64,000 nt of DNA from JACOMY01 sp046233115. Its GTDB lineage: Bacteria; Pseudomonadota; Alphaproteobacteria; Kiloniellales; JACOMY01. Below the pieces are notes generated by a model. It searched no databases and had not been told where the DNA came from. It saw only the letters and a program-made list of their open reading frames with translations. Where the stretch lies: NCBI GenBank assembly GCA_046233115.1, contig JBJXHM010000017.1, positions 1 to 64,000 of the forward strand. The letters are read 5' to 3'. The translations under genes were made by a program, and so were the position numbers. Shown one piece after another: positions 19,301-25,516 of the stretch (its first letter is position 1; each line of letters starts with the position of its first letter).

Positions 19301-20852
19301 CGCGACCAAGCAGACCTATCTGGATGACAATTTCCCGCACCGTGGCCCAATCCCAGAAAACCCGCTAGCGCCGAATTTATTCATCAATCCCGGATTCAGG
19401 CTGGACCCGGTCAAGGGCGGCAATAACTACACCCAGACGGCGCTAAACAAGACCACAGTTCCGCCGTGGGCGCTGCGCGATGATGGCGGCGTGACCTTGC
19501 GCATCACGCGAAACAATTTTTCGACCAATGCAGCATCATCTCGAATGGGCTGGCGTTACGCTATGTCGGTCACCGTAGCCAGCGCTAGTAGCAATAAAGA
19601 TAGCTTCGTCCGCATCGTACATCCGTGGCGTGACGTACAATCTATAATGGGCGGCGTGTTTTTTTGTGGCGTTCTGGTGAACAATTACGATTACGCCGCT
19701 GAGGACTTGAGCCCGCCCAGCGACGGCGTCGTTGCCCATATCGAATGGGTGCAGAAGTTTGGAGATCACGAAAACATCACAACGCATAGACTTGAAACAA
19801 TTCGCATTTCAACCGAGCAAAGACGGTTTGAGCTCCCGCTGTTCATCCCAGATCCCTATGTGAGCCAGAACAGAACGGTAAATCCGTATGAGGACTGGTG
19901 TGGGTTTCAACTCGCTATCGAAACGCTACAGACTTGCACTATTCGTTGCGAGAATTTCGATCTCTATCGTGGTGACGGGCCGCGTGACTGGACCGCGCCG
20001 AGCGAGGTCGAGGACTGGCAAAAGCTCGCGCCCTACTGGCAATGGATGCGTTCGCGCGAGGACACAAACGTTTTGTTCCATTCCGGCTATCGCGCGTCGG
20101 CAGCGCAGGGGCGTTACGTTTGGGAGTTCCCGGTCAGAATGGCGAAGCCGCCGATTCTCGTTAGCAACGGTTCGTTCAACGCGGTCAATCAGGGCGGAAC
20201 GGCGTCGGTCTCTTCGCTCTCGACCATCAGGGCCAATGAGCAGCGTATCGAGATGGGGGTCAACGGTCTGACAGCGATCTCGACTCAGAACGAGGCACAA
20301 ATTTTCGCGGTAAGCAACGAGACGCTTACCTATACCGCCGATGGCGTACAGAATGTTTTCACCATCCCAGACAGTATTGGCGTATTGATGAATACGACAA
20401 CAGAGGCCGATCGCCTGACCGTCTATCGCGATACTGGCGCTGGGACGCTGACCCTGACCTACGGTACGGCGAACGATTATCTTGGCACCGAGTCTTATGA
20501 GAAGTACAACGATGGCCCCTTTACGGGCGATGGCGTGATTACTGCTTTTACGCAAAATTATAGCATCGCCGCATCGTCGCAAATCGACGTGATTCACAAC
20601 GTCGATGGGACGCTCATGCCTGAGACCGACTATACGGTGACCGCGGGTGAGTCTGGTGTGGTGGTGCTGACGACAGCCCTGACCAGTGGGAACACGATCA
20701 GGACGCAGCACAGATCGCGAGAACATTCCGGCTACTTTATCACACTGCTCACAACGCCAGATGCTGACGACATTGTTTCATTGGTGCCAACGAGCGCATC
20801 AGACGCTTGGATCGCGGCTGACGCCTATATCTATCCGAGCGATGTCGTCTGA
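16350..20852 (+). CDS. Tail fibre/tailspike protein with sialidase-like repeats
   Basis: 1500 residues. The N-terminus (DPVPGALVYFYAAGTTTPK then a Gly-rich block to residue 100) is the usual virion-anchoring module of podoviral fibres. Residues 210-500 contain Asp-box (BNR) motifs, STNAGVSWG near residue 245 and SNDGITW near 473, typical of sialidase beta-propellers. Residues 1310-1470 form a beta-rich C-terminal receptor-binding part. It likely binds and perhaps cleaves a surface glycan, but no full sialidase active site could be verified. Base composition is more AT-rich than its neighbours, common for exchangeable fibre genes. Two CRISPR spacers match it (17258-17287 exactly, 18278-18307 with two synonymous differences). 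GAGGTGA precedes the ATG. Confidence 0.75.
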   Translation: MSRMSLPFVRAADQNNDPVPGALVYFYAAGTTTPKATYSNRELTTVNANPVVCDSGGYPQTEIWLGDGLYKVVITDADGAAISGFSDLDNFTVGGGEDLTAIKSSVGNTSGTNYATAIEADFIRAAALGVDTIVHGKASSTIYGRVSGQDTIELDLGEYGSIQGINNLRGDQRRMVGCSFYNPTLTVSTPFQTNNTYYRHQPAIGLGLLKGDNTRDLIAICQGHPTERGEGRDGQKIYMAVSTNAGVSWGSEYTPFDSATYTTNPYDYTAISGNSKGDRTLWRGGLLNLQIAGIADQLVAKWSTGRFATRNGLFLPVMTTAGGLWTNRHLWFADSDGTPLLSESLTAPVGYSQYMQYEGYPARFPICHDMMLTHDGRALFAMISSPLQESSQVIAKDAFVMWTDNLGADNCEDIIWNLGPSIPLADFDPNNLWEWSIAQEDTNLFKAKFRRNEKATSSVVQLGHKFGTAYSNDGITWSAVKWEDDFSQRTRAYMRPLNHVHNVAFELAHPLGRSVGQLAFARKNGGLARGVAFSNESVYTKEEDTFNPAGASDSIWTGIGIALYTNGNRFEHYRGGSDGLTDTLDQTGWVAATGTDMVSFNLPESTEIDSLVITEGRSWVELLPTSAGQSIFDSGLNLTTAPQVTLVSTANDFTTLASSLFTWNSTTDKITIAGSTGVATLAAEHAPKRHVAATFTHADTISLGFDLDDTTDLEVGMVVDDRLDSYMDKQDVTLKVGSAEATFYTDLASGDRITLRQRSGELVQVPTGEIDPENNRYYAIWGTSNITVNTDGGGTDIKCTRIDGPPNTDDLMFVANSAARAYYGDAGHAVSYDSTTTKMTISGSADVMASLDRKAMISFQKLQLSAAPGGTHPRPILGVAGTNHFCELQMDVQSGAYTLQVREIKGRGIDNNVSPSFRAGRPKPIKDPTALFGASVFVDPENKVVEINGVQVRMAPPYSLYVGEHLFYKEDPLDTAQTLSFWLNATKQTYLDDNFPHRGPIPENPLAPNLFINPGFRLDPVKGGNNYTQTALNKTTVPPWALRDDGGVTLRITRNNFSTNAASSRMGWRYAMSVTVASASSNKDSFVRIVHPWRDVQSIMGGVFFCGVLVNNYDYAAEDLSPPSDGVVAHIEWVQKFGDHENITTHRLETIRISTEQRRFELPLFIPDPYVSQNRTVNPYEDWCGFQLAIETLQTCTIRCENFDLYRGDGPRDWTAPSEVEDWQKLAPYWQWMRSREDTNVLFHSGYRASAAQGRYVWEFPVRMAKPPILVSNGSFNAVNQGGTASVSSLSTIRANEQRIEMGVNGLTAISTQNEAQIFAVSNETLTYTADGVQNVFTIPDSIGVLMNTTTEADRLTVYRDTGAGTLTLTYGTANDYLGTESYEKYNDGPFTGDGVITAFTQNYSIAASSQIDVIHNVDGTLMPETDYTVTAGESGVVVLTTALTSGNTIRTQHRSREHSGYFITLLTTPDADDIVSLVPTSASDAWIAADAYIYPSDVV
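17258..17287 (-). other. Protospacer of CRISPR spacer 17 (30/30 match)
   Basis: The reverse complement of spacer 48798-48827 is identical to this part of the tail fibre gene over 30 nt. The 3' flank in crRNA sense is GACCATTT. Confidence 0.97.
18278..18307 (+). other. Protospacer-like site of CRISPR spacer 8 (28/30)
   Basis: Matches spacer 48205-48234 except at spacer nt 19 and 22. In the fibre reading frame both differences are third-codon changes (ACT for ACA, GCA for GCT) and leave the protein unchanged. The 3' flank is CACCACGC. Confidence 0.95.
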
Positions 20853-21040
20853 TGTCTCGAACAATTGTGCTGAGGTGCGGCACTGCGGGTCCTGAACTGG
20901 TCGTCGTGACCGGAGGCTGCGCTCACACCATTACCCTGACGCCTGGCGAGGTGGCCTATCTGGCTCGCACTTCCGCCGACATGGCGGCAGACATCATCCA
21001 GCACGGGATGAAGCGAATATTTCCATCAACGGAGAAGTAG
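20852..21040 (+). CDS. Small hypothetical phage protein
   Basis: 62 residues, ATG overlapping the tail fibre stop. It begins with an all-beta-looking segment (IVLRCGTAGPELVVVTGG) and ends with a helix. It sits between fibre and endolysin; no function recognised. Confidence 0.5.
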   Translation: MSRTIVLRCGTAGPELVVVTGGCAHTITLTPGEVAYLARTSADMAADIIQHGMKRIFPSTEK

Positions 21041-21041
21041 C

Positions 21042-21806
21042 ATGGACCGCGACATCAACCTGGCCGGCCTGCGGCTGATCAAGGAGTTCGAGGGCTGCAA
21101 GCTCTCGGCCTACCGGGACAGCGCTGGGGTCTGGACCATCGGCTACGGCCACACGAGCCAGGCTGGCCCGCCGACCGTGACGCCCGGCCTCAGCATCACG
21201 CAGGCCGATGCCGAGGCGATCCTGCGGCAGGACTTGCAGGTCTTCGAGGAGGCGGTCATGACTGCGATCAAGGTCGCGCTGAACGACAACGAGTTCGCGG
21301 CGCTGACGAGCCTCTGCTTCAACATCGGGGCATCGGCCTTCGCTGGGTCGACCTGCCTCAAGCGTCTGAACAAAGGCGACCGCAAGGGTGCAGCTGAGGC
21401 GCTGACCTGGTGGAACAAGGCGGGCGGCAAGCGGCTGGGCGGTCTGGTCCGGCGTCGCGCTGCCGAGAAGGCGCTCTTCCTCACGCCGCCGAGTGCTGTC
21501 CGCACTGAGATTGCTCTCGGAGAGGCTTCCGATCTAGCGCGGGAGCCGCAGACGACCCGCCAGAGCTGGCTGGGCAGCAGGACCATCGCCGGCACTGCAA
21601 CGGCTGCCACGGGCGCTCTGGCGGCTGTGAGCGAGGCTGTGGATGCGGCGAGCGGTGCGGCGGATAGCGCCAAGGGGCTGGTCGGGCAGGTGGTGGGGTT
21701 CGTGACCGCGCACCCGATCCTGACCGGGGCTGCGGTGGCGATCGTCATCGGCCTGGCCGTGGTGGTCTGGGCGCGGCGTGACGACTGGATCAAGGGGAGG
21801 CGGTGA
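21042..21806 (+). CDS. GH24 phage endolysin (lysozyme) with C-terminal membrane segment
   Basis: 254 residues. The T4-lysozyme-type catalytic triad is intact and correctly spaced: Glu17, Asp26, Thr32 (EFEG, YRDS, WTIGYGH). The catalytic domain covers residues 1-145. Residues 175-250 are a linker and one transmembrane helix (VAIVIGLAVVVW) ending in a basic tail, unlike the N-terminal SAR arrangement; it may tether the enzyme to the inner membrane until lysis. It cleaves the MurNAc-GlcNAc bond of peptidoglycan. First gene of the lysis cassette. Confidence 0.88.
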   Translation: MDRDINLAGLRLIKEFEGCKLSAYRDSAGVWTIGYGHTSQAGPPTVTPGLSITQADAEAILRQDLQVFEEAVMTAIKVALNDNEFAALTSLCFNIGASAFAGSTCLKRLNKGDRKGAAEALTWWNKAGGKRLGGLVRRRAAEKALFLTPPSAVRTEIALGEASDLAREPQTTRQSWLGSRTIAGTATAATGALAAVSEAVDAASGAADSAKGLVGQVVGFVTAHPILTGAAVAIVIGLAVVVWARRDDWIKGRR

Positions 21807-21904
21807 TGAGCGGAGACCTGATGCGCTCTGTGCTCTGTCTTATCGCCTTCTTCGCCATTGTTGCAGTGATGTATCAAGTATTTAACCGCTTGGGGGCGTT
21901 CTGA
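21806..21904 (+). CDS. 32-residue single-pass membrane peptide in lysis cassette
   Basis: Too short for most gene finders but well placed: its ATG overlaps the endolysin stop (TGATG) and its TGA overlaps the next ATG, giving three coupled genes. Translation starts MSGDLMRSVLCL and has one hydrophobic helix (residues 7-24), then a short basic C-terminus. Size and position fit a small holin, holin regulator or pinholin-like peptide; function not proven. Confidence 0.55.
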   Translation: MSGDLMRSVLCLIAFFAIVAVMYQVFNRLGAF

Positions 21905-22170
21905 TGCTCTCCACCATCGCGCTCTTTTTCATGAACTGCCGGATCTGCCGCTGGATCGCCCTCGGCGTCCTGGGCATCGGCCTGGTGCTGATCGGCCTGC
22001 GCTACGTCATGTCGGTCGGCGAGGCGAAGGAGTGCGCCCGGCAGCAGATGGCCTCGATGCAGGCCCGTATCTCGAACCTCAAGGAGAAGCGCCATGCCGA
22101 AGAGGATGCTGGCCGCCGCAGCCCTGCTGAGCGTGTTGAGCGGGTGCGCCGGTACACCCGTCCAGACTGA
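21904..22170 (+). CDS. Rz-like inner-membrane spanin subunit
   Basis: 88 residues: N-terminal transmembrane helix (residues 17-38), then a charged periplasmic helix (residues 42-75). The Rz1-like gene starts inside it in another reading frame, the hallmark of Rz/Rz1 spanin pairs that fuse inner and outer membranes in the last step of lysis. Shorter than lambda Rz (153), but compact versions are common. Confidence 0.7.
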   Translation: MLSTIALFFMNCRICRWIALGVLGIGLVLIGLRYVMSVGEAKECARQQMASMQARISNLKEKRHAEEDAGRRSPAERVERVRRYTRPD

Positions 22171-22300
22171 CGCCTGCGAGCCCTGGAGCCCGCCGATGCG
22201 GTTCTCTGCGGCTGCGGTGGATGCGATGGACGCCGAAGACCTGCGCCAGCTCGACGCCTACTACGGCACGGGCGAGCGCCTTTGTGGATGGATGCCATGA
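22094..22300 (+). CDS. Rz1-like outer-membrane lipoprotein spanin
   Basis: 68 residues with a lipoprotein signal peptide and lipobox LSGC (Cys18), then a short mature part. It starts within the Rz-like gene, out of frame, and runs past its end, the overlapping architecture known for o-spanins. It should pair with the Rz-like protein across the periplasm. Confidence 0.75.
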   Translation: MPKRMLAAAALLSVLSGCAGTPVQTDACEPWSPPMRFSAAAVDAMDAEDLRQLDAYYGTGERLCGWMP

Positions 22301-22548
22301 TGGACCCGGATCTGGTGACACAGCTCGCCGCACTGAAAGAGGCCGTCCGGCGTATCGAGGCGGCCATGCAGAGCCACGTCGAGGAAAGCCGGAAGCACCG
22401 GGAAGACATCGAGAAGAAGGTCGACAAGGTCGTCGCCACCATCAACAAGGGGCGCGGGGCGATCTGGATCTTGGCCGTGCTGGGGACCATCGGGCTGGCC
22501 GTCGCCGGCTGGTTTGACGAGCACATTGCAAAGGCATTCGGCAAATGA
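22297..22548 (+). CDS. Holin-like membrane protein (coiled coil plus one TM)
   Basis: 83 residues from the ATG at 22297 that overlaps the Rz1-like stop; an ATG 3 nt later is equally possible. Residues 5-50 form a charged helix (LVTQLAALKEAVRRIEAAM); residues 55-73 are one transmembrane helix near the C-terminus. This resembles XhlA-like holin-associated proteins. It lies in the lysis cassette and probably takes part in timing membrane permeabilisation. Confidence 0.6.
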   Translation: MMDPDLVTQLAALKEAVRRIEAAMQSHVEESRKHREDIEKKVDKVVATINKGRGAIWILAVLGTIGLAVAGWFDEHIAKAFGK

Positions 22549-22973
22549 TCGAGATCAGCTTCTCGGCCTGGTGGCTGCTGGCGGCCTATCCCAGCATCGT
22601 CGCGGGCCTGATGGCGCTGTTCCTGGCCTCGCTGCTGCTGTCCAGGATCGCCCCCGGCCTGCTCGGCCTCTTCCTCTCCAATGTCGCTATCGCCTGCGAC
22701 CAAGCCGCCAACACCCTGACCGGAGGCGATCCGGATGACACGATCTCCGCGCGGCTGGGCCGGGCCTACTGCTATGGAATGACGGTGGCAAAGGGCCTGC
22801 TGTTCTGGATCTTCGTGCTACCGCTGGTGAAGGCGCTGCACGTCATTGACCCGTACCACTGCGAGAAATATGCCCTGGCCGATCGGAGCGAGGGCCGGCG
22901 GGCGCTGTGGGGATTTAGGAAACTGTCCACCAGCCAATGGGAGTGGCTAGAGAAGCGCGCGGCTTTGGCGTAA
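22545..22973 (+). CDS. Phage membrane protein of unknown function
   Basis: 142 residues, ATGA-coupled to the holin-like gene. It has hydrophobic segments at residues 8-46 and 82-96 and a conserved-looking central motif (DQAANTLTGGDPDDTISAR) seen in small membrane proteins near lysis genes of many tailed phages. Last gene of the rightward lysis transcript; its 3' end overlaps the convergent gene on the other strand by about 59 nt. Confidence 0.6.
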   Translation: MIEISFSAWWLLAAYPSIVAGLMALFLASLLLSRIAPGLLGLFLSNVAIACDQAANTLTGGDPDDTISARLGRAYCYGMTVAKGLLFWIFVLPLVKALHVIDPYHCEKYALADRSEGRRALWGFRKLSTSQWEWLEKRAALA

Positions 22974-23112
22974 TTGCGTCCCGTCCACGCTGATACGGCG
23001 TTCTGCCGTGCTTAGCAGCCCCTTTGCGCATGCTGCTGTAGAACTGCTCTCGCGCCTGAGCAATCTCAAAGTCTAATTGGATGAGATTGCGGATTTGTTC
23101 ATTAGCACTCAT
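22915..23112 (-). CDS. Small hypothetical prophage protein (accessory operon)
   Basis: 65 residues from the ATG at 23112, 4 nt after the upstream gene's stop, with GAAGGGATAGGGG before it. The N-terminal helix (NEQIRNLIQLDFEIAQAREQF) is followed by a basic, Arg/Lys-rich half. Small, basic and operon-encoded at the prophage edge, it is one of several candidates for an anti-host or anti-CRISPR function; that is speculation. Confidence 0.5.
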   Translation of the reverse strand: MSANEQIRNLIQLDFEIAQAREQFYSSMRKGAAKHGRTPYQRGRDAITPKPRASLATPIGWWTVS

Positions 23113-23116
23113 GCCC

Positions 23117-23320
23117 CTATCCCTTCTTCCTATGCGCCTCACCACCATCAAGCGGCGGTGCCTCGAAGAACGGCCCGGTCCATGCCGGCTGATCGATGAT
23201 GATGAAGCGAGCGACGGCTTCGCCATCATCTCCGGCAACCTTGACCGAGATGCCGTCTCTCGTATAGCTCGCCTCGACATGATATCCAGGCGCGAAGTAG
23301 ATGACTCTGACCCCTGACAT
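23117..23320 (-). CDS. Small hypothetical prophage protein (accessory operon)
   Basis: 67 residues, good ribosome site (GGGAGAGTGAG). Beta-rich (VRVIYFAPGYHVEASYTRDG) with an acidic middle; no motif. It belongs to the leftward operon whose genes share a GGAGAG-type ribosome site. Confidence 0.55.
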   Translation of the reverse strand: MSGVRVIYFAPGYHVEASYTRDGISVKVAGDDGEAVARFIIIDQPAWTGPFFEAPPLDGGEAHRKKG

Positions 23321-23321
23321 C

Positions 23322-23498
23322 TCACTCTCCCTTCAGTTTCCGCAAAGCCGCCTCATGCCAGGCGATAACCTCGTCCCGGCCGAAGCTCACAGCGCAGGAC
23401 GCCTTGTCCCGCAGCGCGCGGACCTCGACGCTGGCATTCCCGGCGCGCCCGGCCATGTCGAGGCATTGCCGGCCGCTCTGGAGCCGCAGCATGCCGGG
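23322..23498 (-). CDS. Small hypothetical prophage protein, start uncertain
   Basis: 58 residues from the first in-frame ATG (23498). The operon-typical GGAGAG lies further upstream, and the expected start position there reads GTA, so an unusual start or a longer product may be real. The C-terminus (GRDEVIAWHEAALRKLKGE) resembles that of the next gene upstream (ADDFIKWAEAAIAHVKG), suggesting a divergent tandem pair. Confidence 0.4.
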   Translation of the reverse strand, partial: PGMLRLQSGRQCLDMAGRAGNASVEVRALRDKASCAVSFGRDEVIAWHEAALRKLKGE

Positions 23499-23526
23499 GC
23501 GGATGATGATCTTGCTCTTTACGCCT

Positions 23527-23766
23527 CTACTCTCCGCGAGCGCCCTTGACGTGCGCGATGGCCGCCTCAGCCCATTTGATGAAGTCGTCGGCTGACATGC
23601 GCATCTCTGCCGATACGCCAAACCCGCTGTAGCTATCGCCCGCCCACGGCTCTTCGATCTCGATAGTGACGCGTCCTCCATAGGTTTTTACGGAGATATT
23701 GTCTCCACAGGCGTCGTCATCCTTCGTTGCCAGCTCGTAGTAGTTGCGCTCCATCTCAATCGCCAT
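23527..23766 (-). CDS. Small acidic hypothetical prophage protein
   Basis: 79 residues from the ATG at 23766 (GGAAAGGAAG before it), overlapping the end of the nuclease-like gene. N-terminal MAIEMERNYYELA, acidic beta-rich middle, C-terminal helix like that of the neighbouring small protein. Acidic composition is common among DNA-mimic inhibitors, but nothing more can be shown. Confidence 0.5.
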   Translation of the reverse strand: MAIEMERNYYELATKDDDACGDNISVKTYGGRVTIEIEEPWAGDSYSGFGVSAEMRMSADDFIKWAEAAIAHVKGARGE

Positions 23767-24205
23767 CGCACCACTTCCTTTCCTTCTCTGGCCACCGCCG
23801 GGCCAGACCTTCCTCCAGTAGCACAGTGCCAACGTTGGCTCCACCGGCAGATAGCGTGCCGAGCTGGCGCCCGTAGCGGTCCACTCGGCCGGCGGCACAC
23901 AGGACCAGGCCGCCGGCCGCTACCATCTCCTTTAGCCTCGCCGTGGCCTGCTGCCCAAGCGCGCGCTCTGCCTCGCAGTGGGGGCGGAAGGTCTCGGGCG
24001 TGTCGAAGCCGCGCGGATGCCCGGCCGTGTCTCCGTCCAGCGTGAGCCGCCAGCGCTCGCCCAGCGCGTCGATGGTGTCGGCGTCCACGACATGCACCTG
24101 AGCGGGTGTGACGGGCAGGCACTCGGCGGATGGCTCGTTGGTTGCAAAGAAGGCGATCAGGATGCCTAGCATCACCATCTCGGCTATCGTGATCGGCCAG
24201 GTCAT
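23756..24205 (-). CDS. Staphylococcal nuclease-like (TNase) protein, membrane-anchored or secreted
   Basis: 149 residues: an N-terminal hydrophobic segment (residues 4-22), then an SNase fold with VDADTIDA, FDTPE (catalytic Glu) and DRYGRQLG (catalytic Arg). The Arg that usually stands five residues before the Asp of DTPE is His here, with an Arg two positions later, so the active site is slightly altered. A calcium-dependent periplasmic or extracellular nuclease could protect the lysogen from incoming DNA or scavenge it. Starts by ATGA overlap with the DUF551 gene. Confidence 0.75.
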   Translation of the reverse strand: MTWPITIAEMVMLGILIAFFATNEPSAECLPVTPAQVHVVDADTIDALGERWRLTLDGDTAGHPRGFDTPETFRPHCEAERALGQQATARLKEMVAAGGLVLCAAGRVDRYGRQLGTLSAGGANVGTVLLEEGLARRWPEKERKWCDGD

Positions 24206-24390
24206 CGCGGCGGCTCCGGTAGCGGCATCCAGTGGGTGGGCTCTCCGATCAGCATTTCCATCATCTCCCCGCTAATGTCCTCCCATTCGCTTCTTTCGTA
24301 GAAGCCGACATACATGCCGCCATCCAGCGCGTTGCAGAGCAGGACGAGCGATCCATCCTTCGGCGCGGTCTCGATAGGTAGCCAGGTCAT
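24202..24390 (-). CDS. DUF551-type small protein
   Basis: 62 residues from the ATG at 24390. It begins MTWLPIETAPKDG and ends WMPLPEPPR, the signature ends of DUF551 proteins, which are common in phage accessory regions and of unknown function. Coupled to genes on both sides. Confidence 0.75.
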   Translation of the reverse strand: MTWLPIETAPKDGSLVLLCNALDGGMYVGFYERSEWEDISGEMMEMLIGEPTHWMPLPEPPR

Positions 24391-24761
24391 TGCTCTGCGC
24401 CTTCCTTCATTTCCTCGTCGATCATCGACAGCACGTAGTTCGGGAACCTGTAGCCCTTCTCCCGCAGGATCAGCAGCCGCGCCTTGAGGTGCTCCAAATC
24501 CGGCTCGCAATAGCTCTGCCCATCGCAGCCGCCGCCGATCGGACGGCGCTCGCAGATCTTGAGATAGTCGTGCCATGCCTTCTGCTCGGCCATGTAGCGT
24601 TGGATCGCTTTCGTGTCGCCCGGCGCAGGCAGATCCGGCGCCCGTGGCGCGTCGTCAGGGATTCGATTGCCGGCAACATGAATCATGAAGCCGCCGTTCA
24701 CATGCTCGTAGGCGTAGATATCGCAGCGGAAGCTGTCGCTGCTCCAGCGGCAGTAGGACAT
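24387..24761 (-). CDS. Hypothetical phage protein (MSYCRxSSD family)
   Basis: 124 residues. Start chosen at the ATG at 24761, preceded by GAGGAGAGAGTG; an ATG at 24785 lies inside the upstream gene. The N-terminus MSYCRWSSDSFRCDIYAYE is a recurrent opening of small phage proteins. It has several Cys (CERR, GGGC, YCEP) that could bind a metal. Function unknown. Confidence 0.6.
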   Translation of the reverse strand: MSYCRWSSDSFRCDIYAYEHVNGGFMIHVAGNRIPDDAPRAPDLPAPGDTKAIQRYMAEQKAWHDYLKICERRPIGGGCDGQSYCEPDLEHLKARLLILREKGYRFPNYVLSMIDEEMKEGAEQ

Positions 24762-24771
24762 CACTCTCTCC

Positions 24772-25161
24772 TCACATGCGGACATCGACGTCAGGAACGA
24801 TCGTCGTCGGCTTGAAGATCACACGATAGTGGTAGGTGCTGACGCTGGCTGCCTCGATCTGCTCGGCGAAGTAGGTCACGTTATCGGACAGGCCGAGAAA
24901 GTGTTTCTTGTAGGAGGCCGGCCCGGTCTTGCAAGTGACGGTCAGCTCTCCAGGTCCATCCTTGTTGCCGAGCGAGCACAGCCCCTCTATCGTGAGGATG
25001 TAGTTGCCCGTGATGCCGTTGTAGAAGACGACGCGGCGCTGTATCTCGAACATGTCGGCAGCCTTCGAGAGGTTGCGCGATGCAACGTCTGCATCAGGCT
25101 CGCAGGCGGTCAGTGCGATCAGCGATGCCAGCGCGGCAGCTACGGTGAACGTGAGCTTCAT
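24772..25161 (-). CDS. Beta-sandwich lipoprotein of prophages
   Basis: 129 residues from the ATG at 25161, with GGAGGAGAGAGTG before it. Signal peptide and lipobox LTAC. The mature part (DADVASRNLSKAADMF, CSLGNKDG, FLGLSDNVTYF, STYHYRVIFKPTTIVPDVDVR) matches the family named beta-sandwich lipoprotein in enterobacterial and other prophages. First gene of the leftward accessory operon and probably expressed in the lysogen; a role in superinfection exclusion at the envelope is plausible but inferred. Confidence 0.75.
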   Translation of the reverse strand: MKLTFTVAAALASLIALTACEPDADVASRNLSKAADMFEIQRRVVFYNGITGNYILTIEGLCSLGNKDGPGELTVTCKTGPASYKKHFLGLSDNVTYFAEQIEAASVSTYHYRVIFKPTTIVPDVDVRM

Positions 25162-25335
25162 CACTCTCTCCTCCAGTTTGGTTCCCATCTACGGAATCGA
25201 ACCTCAATCTATGAGGTGGCCAGGGGGTGCAGTTTGGTACCCCCTATCGTGCATTTCTGTGTTTTTCCGCCTCTAACGCCCGCTTTCATCAACAACATTC
25301 CTTATCTTTCAAGGATTTCGCAGCCTGCCATGTCC
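25162..25335. promoter_or_regulatory. Promoter region of leftward accessory operon with inverted repeat
   Basis: Between the lipoprotein start and the att site there is no gene. A 7-bp inverted repeat AGGGGGT (25222-25228) / ACCCCCT (25239-25245) with a 10-nt loop could be an operator or an integrase arm site. The motif CAGTTTGGT occurs twice, at about 25173 and 25230. No confident -35/-10 pair was found. Confidence 0.35.
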
Positions 25336-25380
25336 TTCGCAATGAGGAGGTCAGGGGTTCGATTCCCCTCGGCTCCACCA
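25336..25380 (+). repeat. Prophage att site: 3' half of tRNA-Ala(CGC)
   Basis: 45 nt reading as anticodon loop TTCGCAA, 3' anticodon strand TGAGG, variable loop AGGTC, T-arm AGGGG-TTCGATT-CCCCT, acceptor strand CGGCTCC, A73 and CCA. The U70 position and CGC anticodon identify tRNA-Ala. The 30 nt upstream do not supply D-arm or 5' acceptor, so no full tRNA exists here. This is the pattern left when a phage integrates in a tRNA anticodon loop; the restored complete tRNA-Ala should be at the other prophage end, left of the window. Confidence 0.85.
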
Positions 25381-25516
25381 AACCGCAGCCAACACCTTGC
25401 CCGATATCCACTGACGACACCCCGTTCGCCTCGAAGCCGGGCGATCTGTCACTTGATCGGAGCTCCCCGTACCCGGAGACTGTCGGCCATCACAGCCAAG
25501 GGTAAGCAGGCCGACA

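Noticed and set aside
22915..25161. Search for an Aca-type helix-turn-helix gene that would flag an anti-CRISPR operon
   Set aside because: No HTH is recognisable in the small proteins, so the anti-CRISPR proposal rests only on logic and position.
25181..25216. T-arm-like GGTTCGATTCC on the - strand, possibly a second tRNA remnant
   Set aside because: The flanking bases do not form a T-stem and no acceptor or anticodon arm fits; probably chance or an integrase arm motif.
1..25335. Search for integrase, excisionase, repressor, terminase or portal genes in the visible prophage
   Set aside because: None of the reading frames shows their motifs; they must lie left of the window.
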